Shown here: positions 12,493 to 23,823 of the stretch, in pieces | Numbering within the stretch: the stretch's first letter is position 1 | Layout of the letters: every line of letters begins with the position of its first letter | Assembly (NCBI GenBank): GCA_033557465.1 | Contig: CM066033.1 | Coordinates: 587,542,438 to 587,606,437 of the forward strand | From: Ichthyophis bannanicus | Lineage: Eukaryota; Chordata; Amphibia; Gymnophiona; Ichthyophiidae | Direction of reading: 5' to 3' | DNA length: 64,000 nucleotides | Made by a program: the position numbers and the translations under genes | The notes under the pieces: model-generated | What the model was told of the DNA's origin: nothing | The model's input: only the letters and a program-made list of their open reading frames with translations | The model's database searches: none

Positions 12493-13116
12493 TGTGATAC
12501 GAATGTGACAAGTTGTGGTTTTAACTTGAATGGAATGGATTCAGTAGCCATGTAGCTATTGGGGTTATTATAGGGCATAACAGCTTGCACTGAGTGGTCT
12601 GAAACCAGCTAGAACTAGTATAGTGAGTCAGAAGCACCTGGCTGTTATGCTAAACACATTCTCTGTACGTAAATTGTGTATGAAATCTATATCCAATCAT
12701 AATCATGAGTAGCCTGCTTTCACGTGAAACTTACGCTGTAGTATCCAATTAACATACATCTCTAATAGCAAACAACTAAGGAAAAATGTATATCAAACGT
12801 GGAACTTTCCAAGGAGGACGGGACGGTACCAGGGACAAAGCAGACTCCTGCTTTGGCAGCTCTCCCGGATTCCTTGCAGCATCGTGAAAGTTCCCCCGAT
12901 CGCTGAAGTGAAGCTACAATATCCGGTATATGTATTGATGCATTTCATTTTATGATAATCATTTTATGCTAGTCGTTTTACTTATAATCTTTTTATGCTA
13001 AAACCTACTTATAATCTTTTATTTACTATACAATAAAAAGTATTCTAGTATTACTATCCAATTATGCCTGTTTGGTATGTCAGTGAGGACTCAGTTTGAT
13101 TTTTTATAGTAATACA
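12493..13116 (+). mobile_element. Solo LTR with 5-bp target-site duplication
   Basis: An AT-rich 624-bp block sits inside C-rich DNA. It begins TGTGATAC, ends TAATACA, and is flanked on both sides by GCTGC (12,488-12,492 and 13,117-13,121). A polyadenylation signal AATAAA at 13,032-13,037 is placed as expected near the end of the R region. No internal retroviral or gypsy genes adjoin it, so it is a solo LTR left by recombination. The TG...CA termini and 5-bp duplication fit gypsy or some endogenous retroviral families; I cannot tell which. Confidence 0.85.
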
Positions 13117-13479
13117 GCTGCCCACCTGCCACTCCGATGCCAGGGCCACACACCTCCCCAGCCCCATGTCTAACACAATCGTCACCCCCCCATTACTCAG
13201 ATTCGCATCCCGCTGCTCCCCACCGCTACCGTATCACCTGACTGCCAGCATGCTATGGTCACGGCCCTGCCCATGAAACCCTCACCCAATCCCTCCCATC
13301 CCCTGACTATTGTGTCATCTCTCCCCTGCCCATCATGTCCACATTACATGAGCGCGCTGCCCACCACAGCTGCCTCGGCGCCCTCTCCCCACATGCCCTC
13401 TGTGATCACACACAATCCAGTATCCATCCCCTATATTCCAACGCAACTGGCCGTAGCTGAATCATCTATGATTTGCCTC

Positions 13480-14150
13480 TGGCGTTTGCGAAAGGCCTTT
13501 GACCTGTCGTCACCCCTCTTGCTCTCTGCTGCCACCATCACCGTTGTCCACCACCATCCACCTATCACCCTGTCACCAGTCATATCACAAGGGATCTTTA
13601 ACTTCCTGGCCCCCCCACCTCCCCAGCCGCCCCCACGGCATGCACATTGGTGGCTCCTCCACCTCCCAAATCCCTATACCTGTGGGTGTACCTCATGGTC
13701 TGCCCAAGGTCCAACCTCTTCTCCCCCATGCCCAGTCCCGTGGTGCCCATATCTCCTCCCATGGCTGCCACTGTCACCTCTATGCTGACCACCCTCTATT
13801 CTACCAGTCCATGCCTGTGATGACCCACGCACATCAAGCCGTGATCTCAGCCTGCCCCTCTGACATTGCTACTTGGATGTCCCACCGTTGCTTGCCGCTG
13901 CCCATGGCCATAACCGAACCCCTTGCCCCTCCCCCTGATGCCTCACCCCCCCCTCCATCCCCACTCACAACCTCTGTGAAGAACTGTGTCAGCCTCCATG
14001 CCTCCCTGGCACAGACCCTCGGGGTCGACGCAAGTCATCTCTCCCCTCCTTATCACATACCCACAACATTGCTGACACATCCCGTTTCAATCCCTGCAAC
14101 ATCCCCTGGAACCGCCCTGTCCTCCCTGATGACACTCCTAAACTGAATGT
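13480..14150 (+). mobile_element. L2-clade LINE relic (reverse transcriptase region)
   Basis: The plus-strand translation parallels the L2 LINE at 36-39 kb: GGSSTSQIPIPVGVPHGL corresponds to [18 protein letters not shown] there. SSHGCHCHLYAD aligns with its [13 protein letters not shown], and SACPSDIATWMSHR with [10 protein letters not shown]. The second Asp of the YADD catalytic box is replaced by His here. The copy is heavily shifted toward C and Pro codons. Confidence 0.7.
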
Positions 14151-14899
14151 CTACTCTGTCGGTCCATGACACCATGATTACTGTAACTTCCCCCTTGCTG
14201 GCCACCCTGCTGACCACACCCCAGTCCTCTCCAGTCTATTCAATGGTCTGCTGCCTGTCTGACATCCCGTCAGTAACGTATTGCACACATCGCTCAATTT
14301 CCCATGTCTCTTCAGTGGCCCCCCTATCATCTCCCATATTGCATTCCTACCCCTCTGTCCAACCCATACATGTGTTCAGTCATCTGCCAATCTTAACCTT
14401 ACATACCCCCTCTCCACCTAGACACCCTCTTGCCTACTCTGCACCTCGAATTGTCGTCGGGTAGCTATGCCTATTGCATGTCCTGCCAATGCTGGATTAT
14501 GAGCCTTTCCAATGACTGCACCCTTCTCCTGGGATCCTCTACCTGTCACTGTCCACCATGCCTCCCCCCTGGGCATATGAGACCCCAATTGGAGAACCCA
14601 AGCCCTCTCTAATGCCTCCTGTCCCTGACGCGTCCTTCCCGCCGTCTCCATAGACATGTTGCTGATCGTGGTGCGTGTCAAATGCTCTAGCTAGCTTACA
14701 TCGTATTGTGTCCTGTCACGATTGCGGGCTTTAACGGACAGGGACAGTCTCCTGTTATGTCTGTACAGCGCTTCCCATGTTTCAGCGCTCCGTATATATG
14801 CCTAGTGATACCAACTATCAGTACATTCAATGTTGACCTTACTGCTCGCGACTCATGTCTGCAACACCCTTTGTCTATGCATCTGCCATCTGCCTGCAC

Positions 14900-17690
14900 C
14901 TCCCCCACCTTGTTCGGCACCCATACCATGTGCCCCTGCCAGGGGCACATGGGTGCGCTGTACTGCATCACACCCCTTCGTCTGTGATCTCCCTGCCCGA
15001 AGCTCACATGTGTTTCAGATGGCATCCCTGTTCCCATCTGCTATGGACATGTCTCTGCAAGCATGCCATGACACGCACCCCACCCCATGTTACTGCAACC
15101 AGGCTGAGGAAGGGGGGATGCCCCTCCCGCCCGCTGCCTCCTTGCTGGATCCGCTGGAGTCTCTGTCCATGGCCCTGGCCACTCAGGTGGTGGGGTAACA
15201 GCTATTCTGCACCCCTCCTTCTTATTCACTCATAATTTCTCCCCCCTACCTCGCTACACAGCAGCCGTCTTACCCCAGCTGCATACCTCCCCTCCAACGC
15301 ATATTCGTCATATCTATTTCCCCCCCCCCCCATCCCCTCGCCCTTGCCTATGGGGCTCTCATCTTCTAGCCGTCATGGAGCTCTCCGTTGCAATTCCTCA
15401 CCTACTCATCGCATGCGACTGTAACCGTCACCTCAATCCCCCCTCCTTTACAAGGGAGCACGATTTTGCCTCTGTCCTTCATGACCTATCCTTATCACAA
15501 TACATTCCTGTACCTACTCATTCCGCCAGCTACACACCTGATCTCCTTTGGACCTCATCCCCCTCTACCCTGCAGCTGCACAACCTCTCCTCCCTTTCCA
15601 TTCCGTGGACTGACCACCCCTGCCTCTCCGTTTCCTGCCCTCACCTCAGGACACACCCTTGCCTTCTTCCCCTTCAGCGCCTCCTCAATTATGATACTCC
15701 CGCCGTATTACGCGGCTCACCATCCAGCTCCTTCCCACTGAAACCAAACGTCTCCCCACTGACATCCCCACCCTCTCCCCAACTCCCAGGCCTCCTCCTG
15801 ATCCTCAACCCCTTCTGCGGCTCCAGACCACTTTGCGCCCCTGCAACCCTGTCCGCCCTGGCGCTGCCTAACACAACCCATGTTTTATAGTGGTCATTGC
15901 CTGCTACGTACCCATCTACGCAGAGGCGAACAACTGTGGCAAAAGTCCCCCTTCCCAGCTACATTGTCATCTTTCAGAGCACACCATTCCTACTACCGTT
16001 GCAAGGTTCATCTCGCAAAGCAAACATATGTCTCCACCACCATTATTAACGCCCCCAACCATACCCGTCATTTGTATACCACACTGAAATCCCTCACCTC
16101 TCTCCATTCTGCTACCTCAGCCATACCCATTCAGCCCACTCCACCTCTACCATGTCTAGCGTCATTCCTCCGTGATATGATCTCTCCCCTGAGAACATCC
16201 CTTCCCTCTAGTCCCGCTCCTATTCACGCACCCCCTCTTCTGCCCCACCCCCTTCGCCCACCTCTCACACACATGGGCCTCCTTCCCCTTAACCACCTCA
16301 GCGGAGCTCCACCAGCCATCTCCTCCTCCAATAGAACATCCTGCCCTCTCACCCCCCTTGGTTACCTACCCCATCCTTGGCACTCTGTGCCCCTATTCGC
16401 CCAATGCGCAACACACGTCGTTCCACATGGCCCTTCCCTAATCCCTGATGCATGCCCTAGCCTGCCCTAGTCCCACATTACCCACACTCGACCCTTTGGT
16501 CCCAGCCCATTTCCGCCCAGTTGCCAACCTCCCCTTTCTATCATAATCACTTGAGGGATTGTTTGTACTCTGCTCTCTCACCATTTTGACTCCACCAGGT
16601 TCCCTAGCCCCCGCCAATCACGGATCTGTCCAGGCCACAGCATCTGTTCTACTTGCCTTCAAAAACGCATTACATGTAGCTCACGACCACGGGGATATCT
16701 CGGGTGCGGTGGCTGTGGATGTAGCTGCCGCCTTTGATCAGGTTGACCACTCCCGACCTCCTCCCCCTCTCCACGAAGCAGGTCTCTGTGGCACCATCTA
16801 CCACTGGTTGCATTCCTTCCTCTCCTCCTCTCCATCCACCCCTCCCCCAACCCCTTTCCACCACCCTGTGGGGTCCCCCAGGGCTCTGTGCTTGCTCTTC
16901 TCCTCCTCAACCTCTTCCTTGCCCCTCCTGCCCTTCTCATACAACAGTCTGGGATCTCAGCCCTCTACCACGCAGATGATATTGTCCTCCCTCACCACAT
17001 CTCCCCCTCTCACCCTGACCTCTCCACACATAACCCCTGTCTTCCCACCGTCGCTACTTGGCTAACCTAGAGCTGCCTCTATTCCAGCTTATCAAACACT
17101 GTCGCAATCTGGTTCTCCCATGGCAGCCCGCCCCCCACAATAGCCCCCTCCTTCTCTGATTTTCCCATCCCCCTAGGTCTCACATTCAGCTAGCTAGGTG
17201 TGCTCTGCGACTCTGTTCATTCCTTTCAGGCACATGTCTCTAAGGTCATCCAGACCCCCTTCCTCTGTCTGCATCACAGTCGCGCTATGCGCCCTTTCTC
17301 ACTCCAACCGCCCTCACCACACTGCTCTTATCACAGATCATGCTCCGCCTATAACTCTCTAACTCCATCCTCACCGGTCCTCAAAGGACGCAACTCGACA
17401 GGCTACAAAGGATGCAGAATACAGCTGCCCATATCATCACCCAGTCCTCCCCATGGGACCATATATCACCTCTACTGGCTCATCTTCAATCGTTACTTGT
17501 CCCCTTCTGGTTGCAGTGTCAACCGCTCAACATCGACCACAAGGCACTCCACACCAACACCCCACAATCATTGGCAGATCTCAGCACCTTACACACACCC
17601 CTGCACACCCCCCGGTCATCTCATCGCAATTGCCACCATCTTCCCCCCCCCTCCCTTGCACACCGTCAGTCCACTTGTTCCTCAGCCTTC
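14900..17690 (+). mobile_element. L2-clade LINE, endonuclease and reverse transcriptase relic
   Basis: Endonuclease traces begin near 15,180 with GGGVTAILHPSFLF, followed by LLIACDCNRHLNPPS, where GDFN would be expected (about 15,405). Reverse transcriptase motifs include AAAFDQVDH (FDQVDH at 16,733-16,750) and ALYHADDIVL (16,960-16,992), a variant YADD box with an extra His. The C-terminal part keeps RLQRMQNTAAHIITQSSPWD (about 17,400-17,460), typical of L2 ORF2. The copy is broken by many frame changes and is C-rich. It ends at the Myb-like gene's 3' region near 17.7 kb. Confidence 0.75.
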
Positions 17691-17749
17691 GTCTTCACAG
17701 GCAGGCAGGGCCCTGGGAGAGTGCCAGGGAACACAGGACAGCACAGGGC

Positions 17750-20689
17750 CCTGCTCCTCCCCTCCTGACACCTCCCCCTCACCCTCTGCCTCCACCATGC
17801 TCCCCCCCTCTGCCCCCCTCCCACACATCACCCGCACTCACTCCCTCCCCTTCCGCCCCACCCCCAGCCCCTCCATGTCCACATTGTCCCCCCTGCAGCA
17901 TCCGCCATCTCCTCCTCAGCCACCGCCTCATCCTCTGCCTCTATCCCTTGCGCCTCCTCCTCATCCTCGGTGGTGTGGCAGGCAGTGGGGAGTGCCAGGG
18001 GCCGCTCGGGTGCTGATGGGCCCTCACCGGCGGCATCGCACTCTGTGGGGGATGACAGTCATTAGCTCATTGTCCTGTGAGTCACCTGGCACATATACAT
18101 ATTGTGGCACCACACAGGCTAGTGAGCCAATGTGACATCCCTTACAGATCTGCAGAGGCAGCACAACTCACCTCTACCATGGGCCATAGCCCTCCTTTGC
18201 AGGCGGGAGAGGTAGTCCGAGTGGCGCAGCCATAGCTCCCGGCCCTTCTTCCGTAGGTCCTCCACCTGTGCGTGGTGAGAAATGGGTGGGGGCATCAGTG
18301 ACCATATATCTCTGGTGGGTGGTCGACACAACGCTAACCTCTCTGAGGGCAGTTTCTCCTGCTCCGCTGCTCCATGTGTCATGTATTGGCTGTTGACAGT
18401 GCTACCTCAATGTGTGGCTGTGGGTACGGGCATGTCTGCCATGACACCTATGTGGCCTGTGCGCTTTACCCTCGACAGACTGTTCAGTGTTCCTATGCTC
18501 TCTCTGCATGACATGGCAGCACCTTGTCACGTGTGGTTTGCCGTGCTGGTGTCCCGGGAACCCCCTGACCCCTTATGTGGCCTGCAGCCACATTTGTTTC
18601 CCTCCTGTCCTGCCCACCTCATCCAACGCATCCCCAATGGCAACACAATATCCCAAAACACATGGGTGATGTGTCCACACATGCTGCGGTGGGTGGGTGG
18701 CCCTATGCACTTTGCCAGGGGTGTCTACCCTGCCATTTGCCTCTCTAGTATACTTCTGGGCCATGACCATGGCCCTGTGTAGGAAGGTCATTTGTGGCTG
18801 GCAGCCACAGGGGCCAGGGTCTACACAACGGAATAGCCTATTGCCAACTGTGCTCCTGTCTGGGTGTCAGGCAGTGCAGTGCAAACCCAACAGGTGCATG
18901 AATCCTTCCAACTGCATCTGTGATGTTCCTCTGCAACCAGGGGCGACATTGCTGCCGAGTGGGCGGATGGGTGTCCTGACACAACATACAGTTCTGGGTC
19001 ATGGCTCTGTTACAGGCCTTCGTAATCAGATCCCTTAGCTCGTGGGGGTGGGGTGCTGTTCAGCACAATCACATCTGCACCCACCATACCATTGGGGTAC
19101 ATCACATAGGTGTGCGGAGTGGCATTGCCCCACATACTAGGGGGTATGTGCAACCTAACCCGCTATAAGCTACAACCATAGCTGAGGAACATACCGACCT
19201 TTGCAATCAGGTCCCAGGCACCCTCAGGATTTGGTATCCTAGCGCACATCAGCAACACACACCATATCCCCAGGGTGACTGAGAGCCCATTCTGATGGGC
19301 CCTCAGGCCTCCGGGGGATAGGGAAGATGTTTTAAACTGCAACAGCACACACAGGACCATATCCCCAGGGTGACTGAGAGCCCACTCTGATGGGCCCTCA
19401 GGCCTCCTGGGGATAGGGAAGATGTTTTAAACTGCAAAAGCACACACAGGACCATATCCCCAGGGTGAATGAGAGCCCACTCTTATGGGCCCTCAGGCCT
19501 CCTGGGGTTAGGGAAGATGTTTTAAACTGCAACAGCACACAGGACCATATCACCAGGGTGACTGAGAGCCCACTCAGATGGGCCCTCAGGCCTCCTGGGG
19601 ATAAGGAAGATATTTTAAACTGCAACAGCACACACAGGACCATATCCCCAGGGTGACTGGGAGCCCTCTCTGATGGGCCCTCAGGCCTGCTGGGGATAAG
19701 GAAGATGTTTTAAACTGCAACAGCACACAGGACCATATCACCAGGGTGAATGAGAGCCCACTCTGATGGGCCCTCAGGCCTCCTGGGGATAGGGAAGATG
19801 TTTTAAACTGCAAAAGCACACACAGGACCATATCCCCAGGGTGACTGAGAGCCCAATCTGATGGGCCCTCATGCCTCCTGGGGATAAGGAAGATGTTTTA
19901 AACTGCAACAGCACACAGGACCATATCATCAGGGTGACTGAGAGCCCACTCTGATGGGCCCTCAGGCCTCCTGGGGATAAGGCAGATGTTTTAAACTGCA
20001 ACAGCACACAGGACCATATCACCAGGGTGAATGAGAGCCCACTCTGATGGGCCCTCAGGCCTCCTGGGGACAGGGTAGGTTATATGATATCGACAGCTGC
20101 ATACACCATATCACCAGGATGACTGGGTACCCACTTTAGTGGACTTTCAGGGGAACTAGGGGTAGGGCTGATGTGTTACCCTGGAAATGCGGACCCACCA
20201 TATCAGCATGCTGTTTGGAACACCTCCTTAGGCAGACTTATGGGCTACCTGTTTTACAGTTTGTGTTCGGACATCAACGGCAGCAGTTGCCATGACACCA
20301 GGATGGCATCAGGGCCCCTGTGAGCAGGACCTTATCCCCCTGGGTGACGGCCAGACCACCCAGATGTGCTGCATAGACAATATGGCACATGGGTTTACCT
20401 GCTACACATAACTGAGATAGACTACCTACAGACAACAGCATGCACAGCTGCAATCAACACTGGATATGTATATGGTTCTGCTGACTTGTCCCCATACACT
20501 TACCTCCCGTGGGTATGCAGCTACACGGTTGTAGCGCTGTGTGACACGGTCCCATGCCCTCTTAACTCTCACCAGGTCCTGCTGCCTTGATGAACCTGGA
20601 AAAAGCTTGTGCTGCTTTGGTGCTATCAGCCCTGCCAGGTGCCGCTGCTCCTGCCTAGTGAATGGTGGCTTCCTGGATCTGGTAGCCAT
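17750..20689 (-). pseudogene. Second Harbinger-type Myb-like gene, minus strand
   Basis: Exon 1 (20,689-20,504) starts MATRSRKPPFTRQEQ and continues KLFPGSSRQQDLVRVKRAW and RVTQRYNRVAAYPRE, a Myb/SANT-like domain of the kind found in Harbinger partners. It ends at a strong donor, GAG followed by GTAAGT (20,504/20,503). A later exon (about 18,261-18,174) follows acceptor CACGCACAG and encodes VEDLRKKGRELWLRHSDYLS, then RLQRRAMAHG, a coiled-coil-like tail, with a donor after it. The likely last exon (from about 18,043) follows acceptor CCCCCACAG and is acidic, with ATEDEEEA-like and AEDEAVAEEE stretches. Exons between 18.4 and 20.4 kb were not identified; a 93/95-bp minisatellite occupies much of that gap. 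It belongs to a different subfamily from the Myb-like frame at 10.5 kb. I cannot tell whether it is intact. Confidence 0.6.
19250..20075 (+). repeat. Minisatellite, alternating 95/93-bp units
   Basis: Copies of CAGGGTGACTGAGAGCCC begin near 19,268, 19,363, 19,458, 19,551, 19,646, 19,739, 19,834, 19,927 and 20,020. The step is 95 or 93 bp depending on whether CACACACAGG or CACACAGG is present. A diverged copy follows at 20,105-20,205. The minus-strand translation stays open across 93-bp units, producing repetitive ~81-codon frames that I reject as genes. It lies in the presumed intron of the minus-strand Myb-like gene. Confidence 0.93.
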
Positions 20690-20785
20690 TTTTGCCTGTG
20701 CCTTGCTCGCGCATGTGCGCCGCGACGTATGCACATGCGCGCCGCGCCTACACATGCTACTGCGTGCTGCGGCCATCTTTCCTCT
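20690..20785 (-). promoter_or_regulatory. CpG-rich segment upstream of Myb-like exon
   Basis: The sequence is rich in GCGCATGTGCGCCGCG and similar words, and lies directly upstream of the probable start codon at 20,689. It resembles in composition the CpG-rich block at 9893-10,035, which sits in the same relation to another Harbinger pair. Promoter function is inferred. The frame stays open through it to a Met at 20,776, so the start could be further upstream. Confidence 0.4.
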
Positions 20786-20914
20786 GCACTAGCCTATGCT
20801 ACCTGAGATACACATGATTTGGTGTCGCCAACAATGTCTAGATTGATCTCTGCTGCAGACACACTTTTCACTAATGTGTCTGACATTTAAAACTACAATT
20901 TGGCATCTATGCAT

Positions 20915-21005
20915 TTCTCTGGTTCCCTACCCACTTGGGTCTCAAACCCATCACCACTGGTTCCTGGGGTACTGTCTTAACTGTTGTGCCATGCCTTTGC
21001 ACATA
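20915..21005 (-). repeat. tRNA-like module
   Basis: On the minus strand, ATGGCACAACAGTTAAGAC (A-box region) is followed by GATGGGTTTGAGACCC (B box). It is of the same class as the modules at 2.6 and 3.2 kb. Confidence 0.5.
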
Positions 21006-21194
21006 GCAAAGACTGCCTACACAGTGACACTAAGGGGGTTTTTTCACTGATCTGTCGTAATGTGAGCCCAGCAATGATGTGCAGAATGACATAAAAGGGG
21101 GGGCCGTTATCTGGCCTAAGTGTGGGAATCGCACAATAGGTTGCATGGTGCACATTACGTCATTTGTAGGTAGGTGTGCTGACATACAGACCTA

Positions 21195-21600
21195 GTGGGA
21201 GAGGTGTGGCACATTGGTTTATAGACTGCCTGATGGTACAGGCGTCATGGGTTCAATCCCCCAGTGTGGCTATTGCATCTGACTGCCTGAGACATTGCCC
21301 TTTACTATCAGCAGTGGTTTCTGAGGCAGCTTCCTTTTATTTTCATTTGTGCTGCCAGCAAACACACCCTCACAGTGCCATACCCTAATGTGCCGCATCA
21401 GGCGTCCTATGGGGCTATCCAGCGGACACATTATTGGGTGCACTGTCCGCCACAACACCTTATAATGTTCCCTTATAAGGCGCATCATAGGTCACCTTAT
21501 GGGGTACCTTTTTGGCGCTTTATAGTGCGCTTTTGAGGCACCCTCAGACTACAGTACTGAGGGTGTTGCTGCTGGCAGCACTACTTAAGCTTAAGAAAAA
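21195..21600 (+). repeat. Diverged single copy of the 411-bp satellite unit
   Basis: The order of blocks matches the array at 1-1860: tRNA-like head (GTGGCACATTGGTTTATAGA, then GGGTTCAATCCCC), CTGAGACATTGCCC, TGCTGCCAGCAAACACACCC, then short palindromic words such as TTATAAGGCGC. It shows that the satellite unit also exists as a dispersed repeat. Confidence 0.75.
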
Positions 21601-21627
21601 ATATGCCTCTGATAGCCCTATCAGAGA

Positions 21628-21705
21628 ACCCCACTGTGGGTTCACACCCATGACCTCTCGCTCCACAGGCAGTGAGGTCACCAGTGGGCTACATCTCCAT
21701 AGCTG
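21628..21705 (-). repeat. tRNA-like module
   Basis: The minus strand shows GATGTAGCCCACTGGTGACC and then TCATGGGTGTGAACCC, resembling A and B boxes. Confidence 0.45.
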
Positions 21706-22348
21706 CTAACTAACTGCTGGCTGGCTACAGTAGGACCTCAGGTCATCCCACAAACTGTCTGCTGTGGTTACCGGGATAGGGTTATACCACACATATCCAT
21801 GATGCACTGCACATCTGAATCAGCACTCTACAGATACCCACAGGATGGGGTATGCACCCCCACAGCACCTCAGCCCGGTAGGGGGTACTGTCCGTATGTG
21901 TTACTGGCACTGAGTAGCTACAGGCCATCACATTGTGCAGGTCCAGTGCTCACCCTGAGGGTGAGGTGGGCCTACCGGCACCATATCCACAGCACCTGGC
22001 TTAGCTGAAATAGGCTATGCTGCAGGACCCCATCAATGGCAGTGTTTGATAGGTAGGTCTTGCAGATACACTTTGGCATACACCTGTGTCCATCGGTATT
22101 TCACGGTTACGTTTAGCCCTTGTGGACTATGATGCACCCAGAACAGCGCATATCCTGTGTGGGTGCCATGGCCACATGCTTTAGGGGGGGGTTGTGGTTG
22201 GACCCATAGGCAGATTACGTAGTACCACCCATACTGCCCCCTAGAGTTCAGTATCCCCCACCAACACATCCACATCCCTGCGATGGTGGCGACCATCCAC
22301 CTCATTCCATCAGGGGTACAGACAGCTTACAGGGCAGTCCATGCAGTT
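21706..22348. other. Gene-free stretch
   Basis: I see no recognisable gene or repeat family here. Confidence 0.5.
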
Positions 22349-23296
22349 TGTGATAAGGAAGCTTATCATAGCTCAGGAAGGGGCTATAGAAAAGGTGAAG
22401 TGTCTCTGAACAAGCAACCTGTCAGTGCTGGTAGAAATGAGAAAACAGAATTTTGCCATAAAAGACTACCAGTCCCAGAATGCACCAGGTTTCCAACAGC
22501 CATGAGAGGAGCTGAAGTGAGAAACCGTGTGTTCAATCAAAAGGGCTATGAGGTAATCCCCAAGCACTCATTGCAAAGGGCAGGGCTTGATTCAGCACAG
22601 CTGCGCTGTGCTAAGGTGGAGCACTCATCAAGGCAGAATAAAGATAGGGTCTATTCTACAGAGAATCATCCAGAGCTGGGATGTCATGATCCTTGGTATC
22701 TTGATCAGCTTGGAGATCCTGATCTTCATTCTCATCAGAAGCAGAGGTCAGAATGGACGGACAGAGAGAGCAAGAAGCCCTTTAAAAGAAGGAAGAGAAA
22801 AGCCTCTGGGAAGTCTACAGGAGTCCAGCACAGTACGTATACTGGGAGACAGACAAGAGGCCAGCATACACCATTGGACTGGGGGAGACCAGAGGAGTGG
22901 TATTGCAGAGGCAGGAATCTCCAGACGGCACCTGTGAGGGAAATAGCTGCACGTGGAAGGGACCCTAAGACCCATGCCAGAAGGTATGTGAAGAGAGATC
23001 CAGTGTCCAGGGATCTAGATTGGAAGGCTGGACACAGAAACTGGACTACATATTGGCCAGGCTATTTAAAGGGGAACTCTAACAGCAATGGAAGCTCAGG
23101 TATGAACACTGATCTATGCCCTAGCTATAACTTTGAAAGGAAGCAGGGAAATGATTATTCTCCTGGTAGTGCTCCATTGAGAAATTCCTTTGTGCCAAGC
23201 CAAGATATTGAACCTATGATTATTGAAGAAAGGGGAGAGGTCTTAGAACCAGAATGTGAATATATGGACTGCTCTCTGTCCAAACTCAAATGGTAG
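22283..23296 (+). CDS. Unassigned 337-codon open frame in LTR-like element
   Basis: This is an unbroken plus-strand frame of 337 codons, the longest in this part of the window outside low-complexity DNA. The product is basic and polar, with a Lys/Arg cluster KKPFKRRKRKASGK near residue 167 and no hydrophobic segment or recognisable domain. The first 22 codons lie outside the LTR-like boundary at 22,349. Composition is balanced, so codon bias does not explain the open frame easily. It may be a chance frame in an LTR, a fragment of a retroelement gene, or a captured sequence. I do not assign a function. Confidence 0.25.
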   Translation: MVATIHLIPSGVQTAYRAVHAVCDKEAYHSSGRGYRKGEVSLNKQPVSAGRNEKTEFCHKRLPVPECTRFPTAMRGAEVRNRVFNQKGYEVIPKHSLQRAGLDSAQLRCAKVEHSSRQNKDRVYSTENHPELGCHDPWYLDQLGDPDLHSHQKQRSEWTDRESKKPFKRRKRKASGKSTGVQHSTYTGRQTRGQHTPLDWGRPEEWYCRGRNLQTAPVREIAARGRDPKTHARRYVKRDPVSRDLDWKAGHRNWTTYWPGYLKGNSNSNGSSGMNTDLCPSYNFERKQGNDYSPGSAPLRNSFVPSQDIEPMIIEERGEVLEPECEYMDCSLSKLKW

Positions 23297-23823
23297 TTTT
23301 CTGTTACAAAGTGCAACAACCATCACAAAGAAATACCAACTTGTTCTTTAATCTACTCAGAAAACCTTCTGAGTAAGATTTTGAGCTACACAGTGAAAGC
23401 AAGCCAGCTAAGGGGTTTCAGCTGGGTGATTGCTAGCAATTGAGCTTACCTAATTGCTTGTGTGCTCTGAAGGGAATCACTTCTGAATTTATATGTAAAG
23501 ATATAAGAAGTTAACCTGAAGAAAAGAACAGTTTTTCCTACTTTGTGGGTTTATTTGGTTGCTTACTGCATTGCTAAGACATTATTTGCTAAAGCCTACA
23601 AGAAAGACCAGTTTGTTGCCAACCAGGTCTTTAATCCTTTGCTTTAATTACCTGACAAGTTCAGATGTTGTTTTTTTCCTGATTTTGTTTTCCTAACTTT
23701 AAAACTGCAAGCAAGTATCCTGAGTTCTGTGCTACCAAGCATTATCTGTGTTGGGAGAACCCCTCATAAATAAAAATCTTATTTGCTTTACCCTTGAGCA
23801 AGTATAATTAATTATTGGTCACA
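22349..23823 (+). mobile_element. Possible LTR, 1.47 kb
   Basis: The block starts TGTGATAAGG and ends TTGGTCACA (TGTGA/TCACA inverted ends). It carries AATAAA at 23,769-23,774 about 50 bp before the end, like an R/U5 region. The flanking bases do not show a clear target duplication, so the boundaries are tentative. The 3' half is T-rich and unlike its neighbours. Confidence 0.4.

Noticed and set aside
10762..17070. Long Pro/Ser/Thr-rich plus-strand open frames
   Set aside because: They follow from C-rich low-complexity composition. Only segments matching L2 LINE or Myb-like motifs were kept.
18950..19040. Minus-strand frame with ELRDLITKACNRAMTQ as a Myb-gene exon
   Set aside because: It lies in the right interval and strand but has no recognisable family similarity or convincing splice pair.
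19398..20022. Repetitive minus-strand frames of about 81 codons
   Set aside because: They are translations of the 93/95-bp minisatellite; the mixed unit length breaks any long frame.
22283..23296. Host gene exon
   Set aside because: No recognised domain or splice context was found; the LTR-like surroundings make a retroelement or chance origin more likely.
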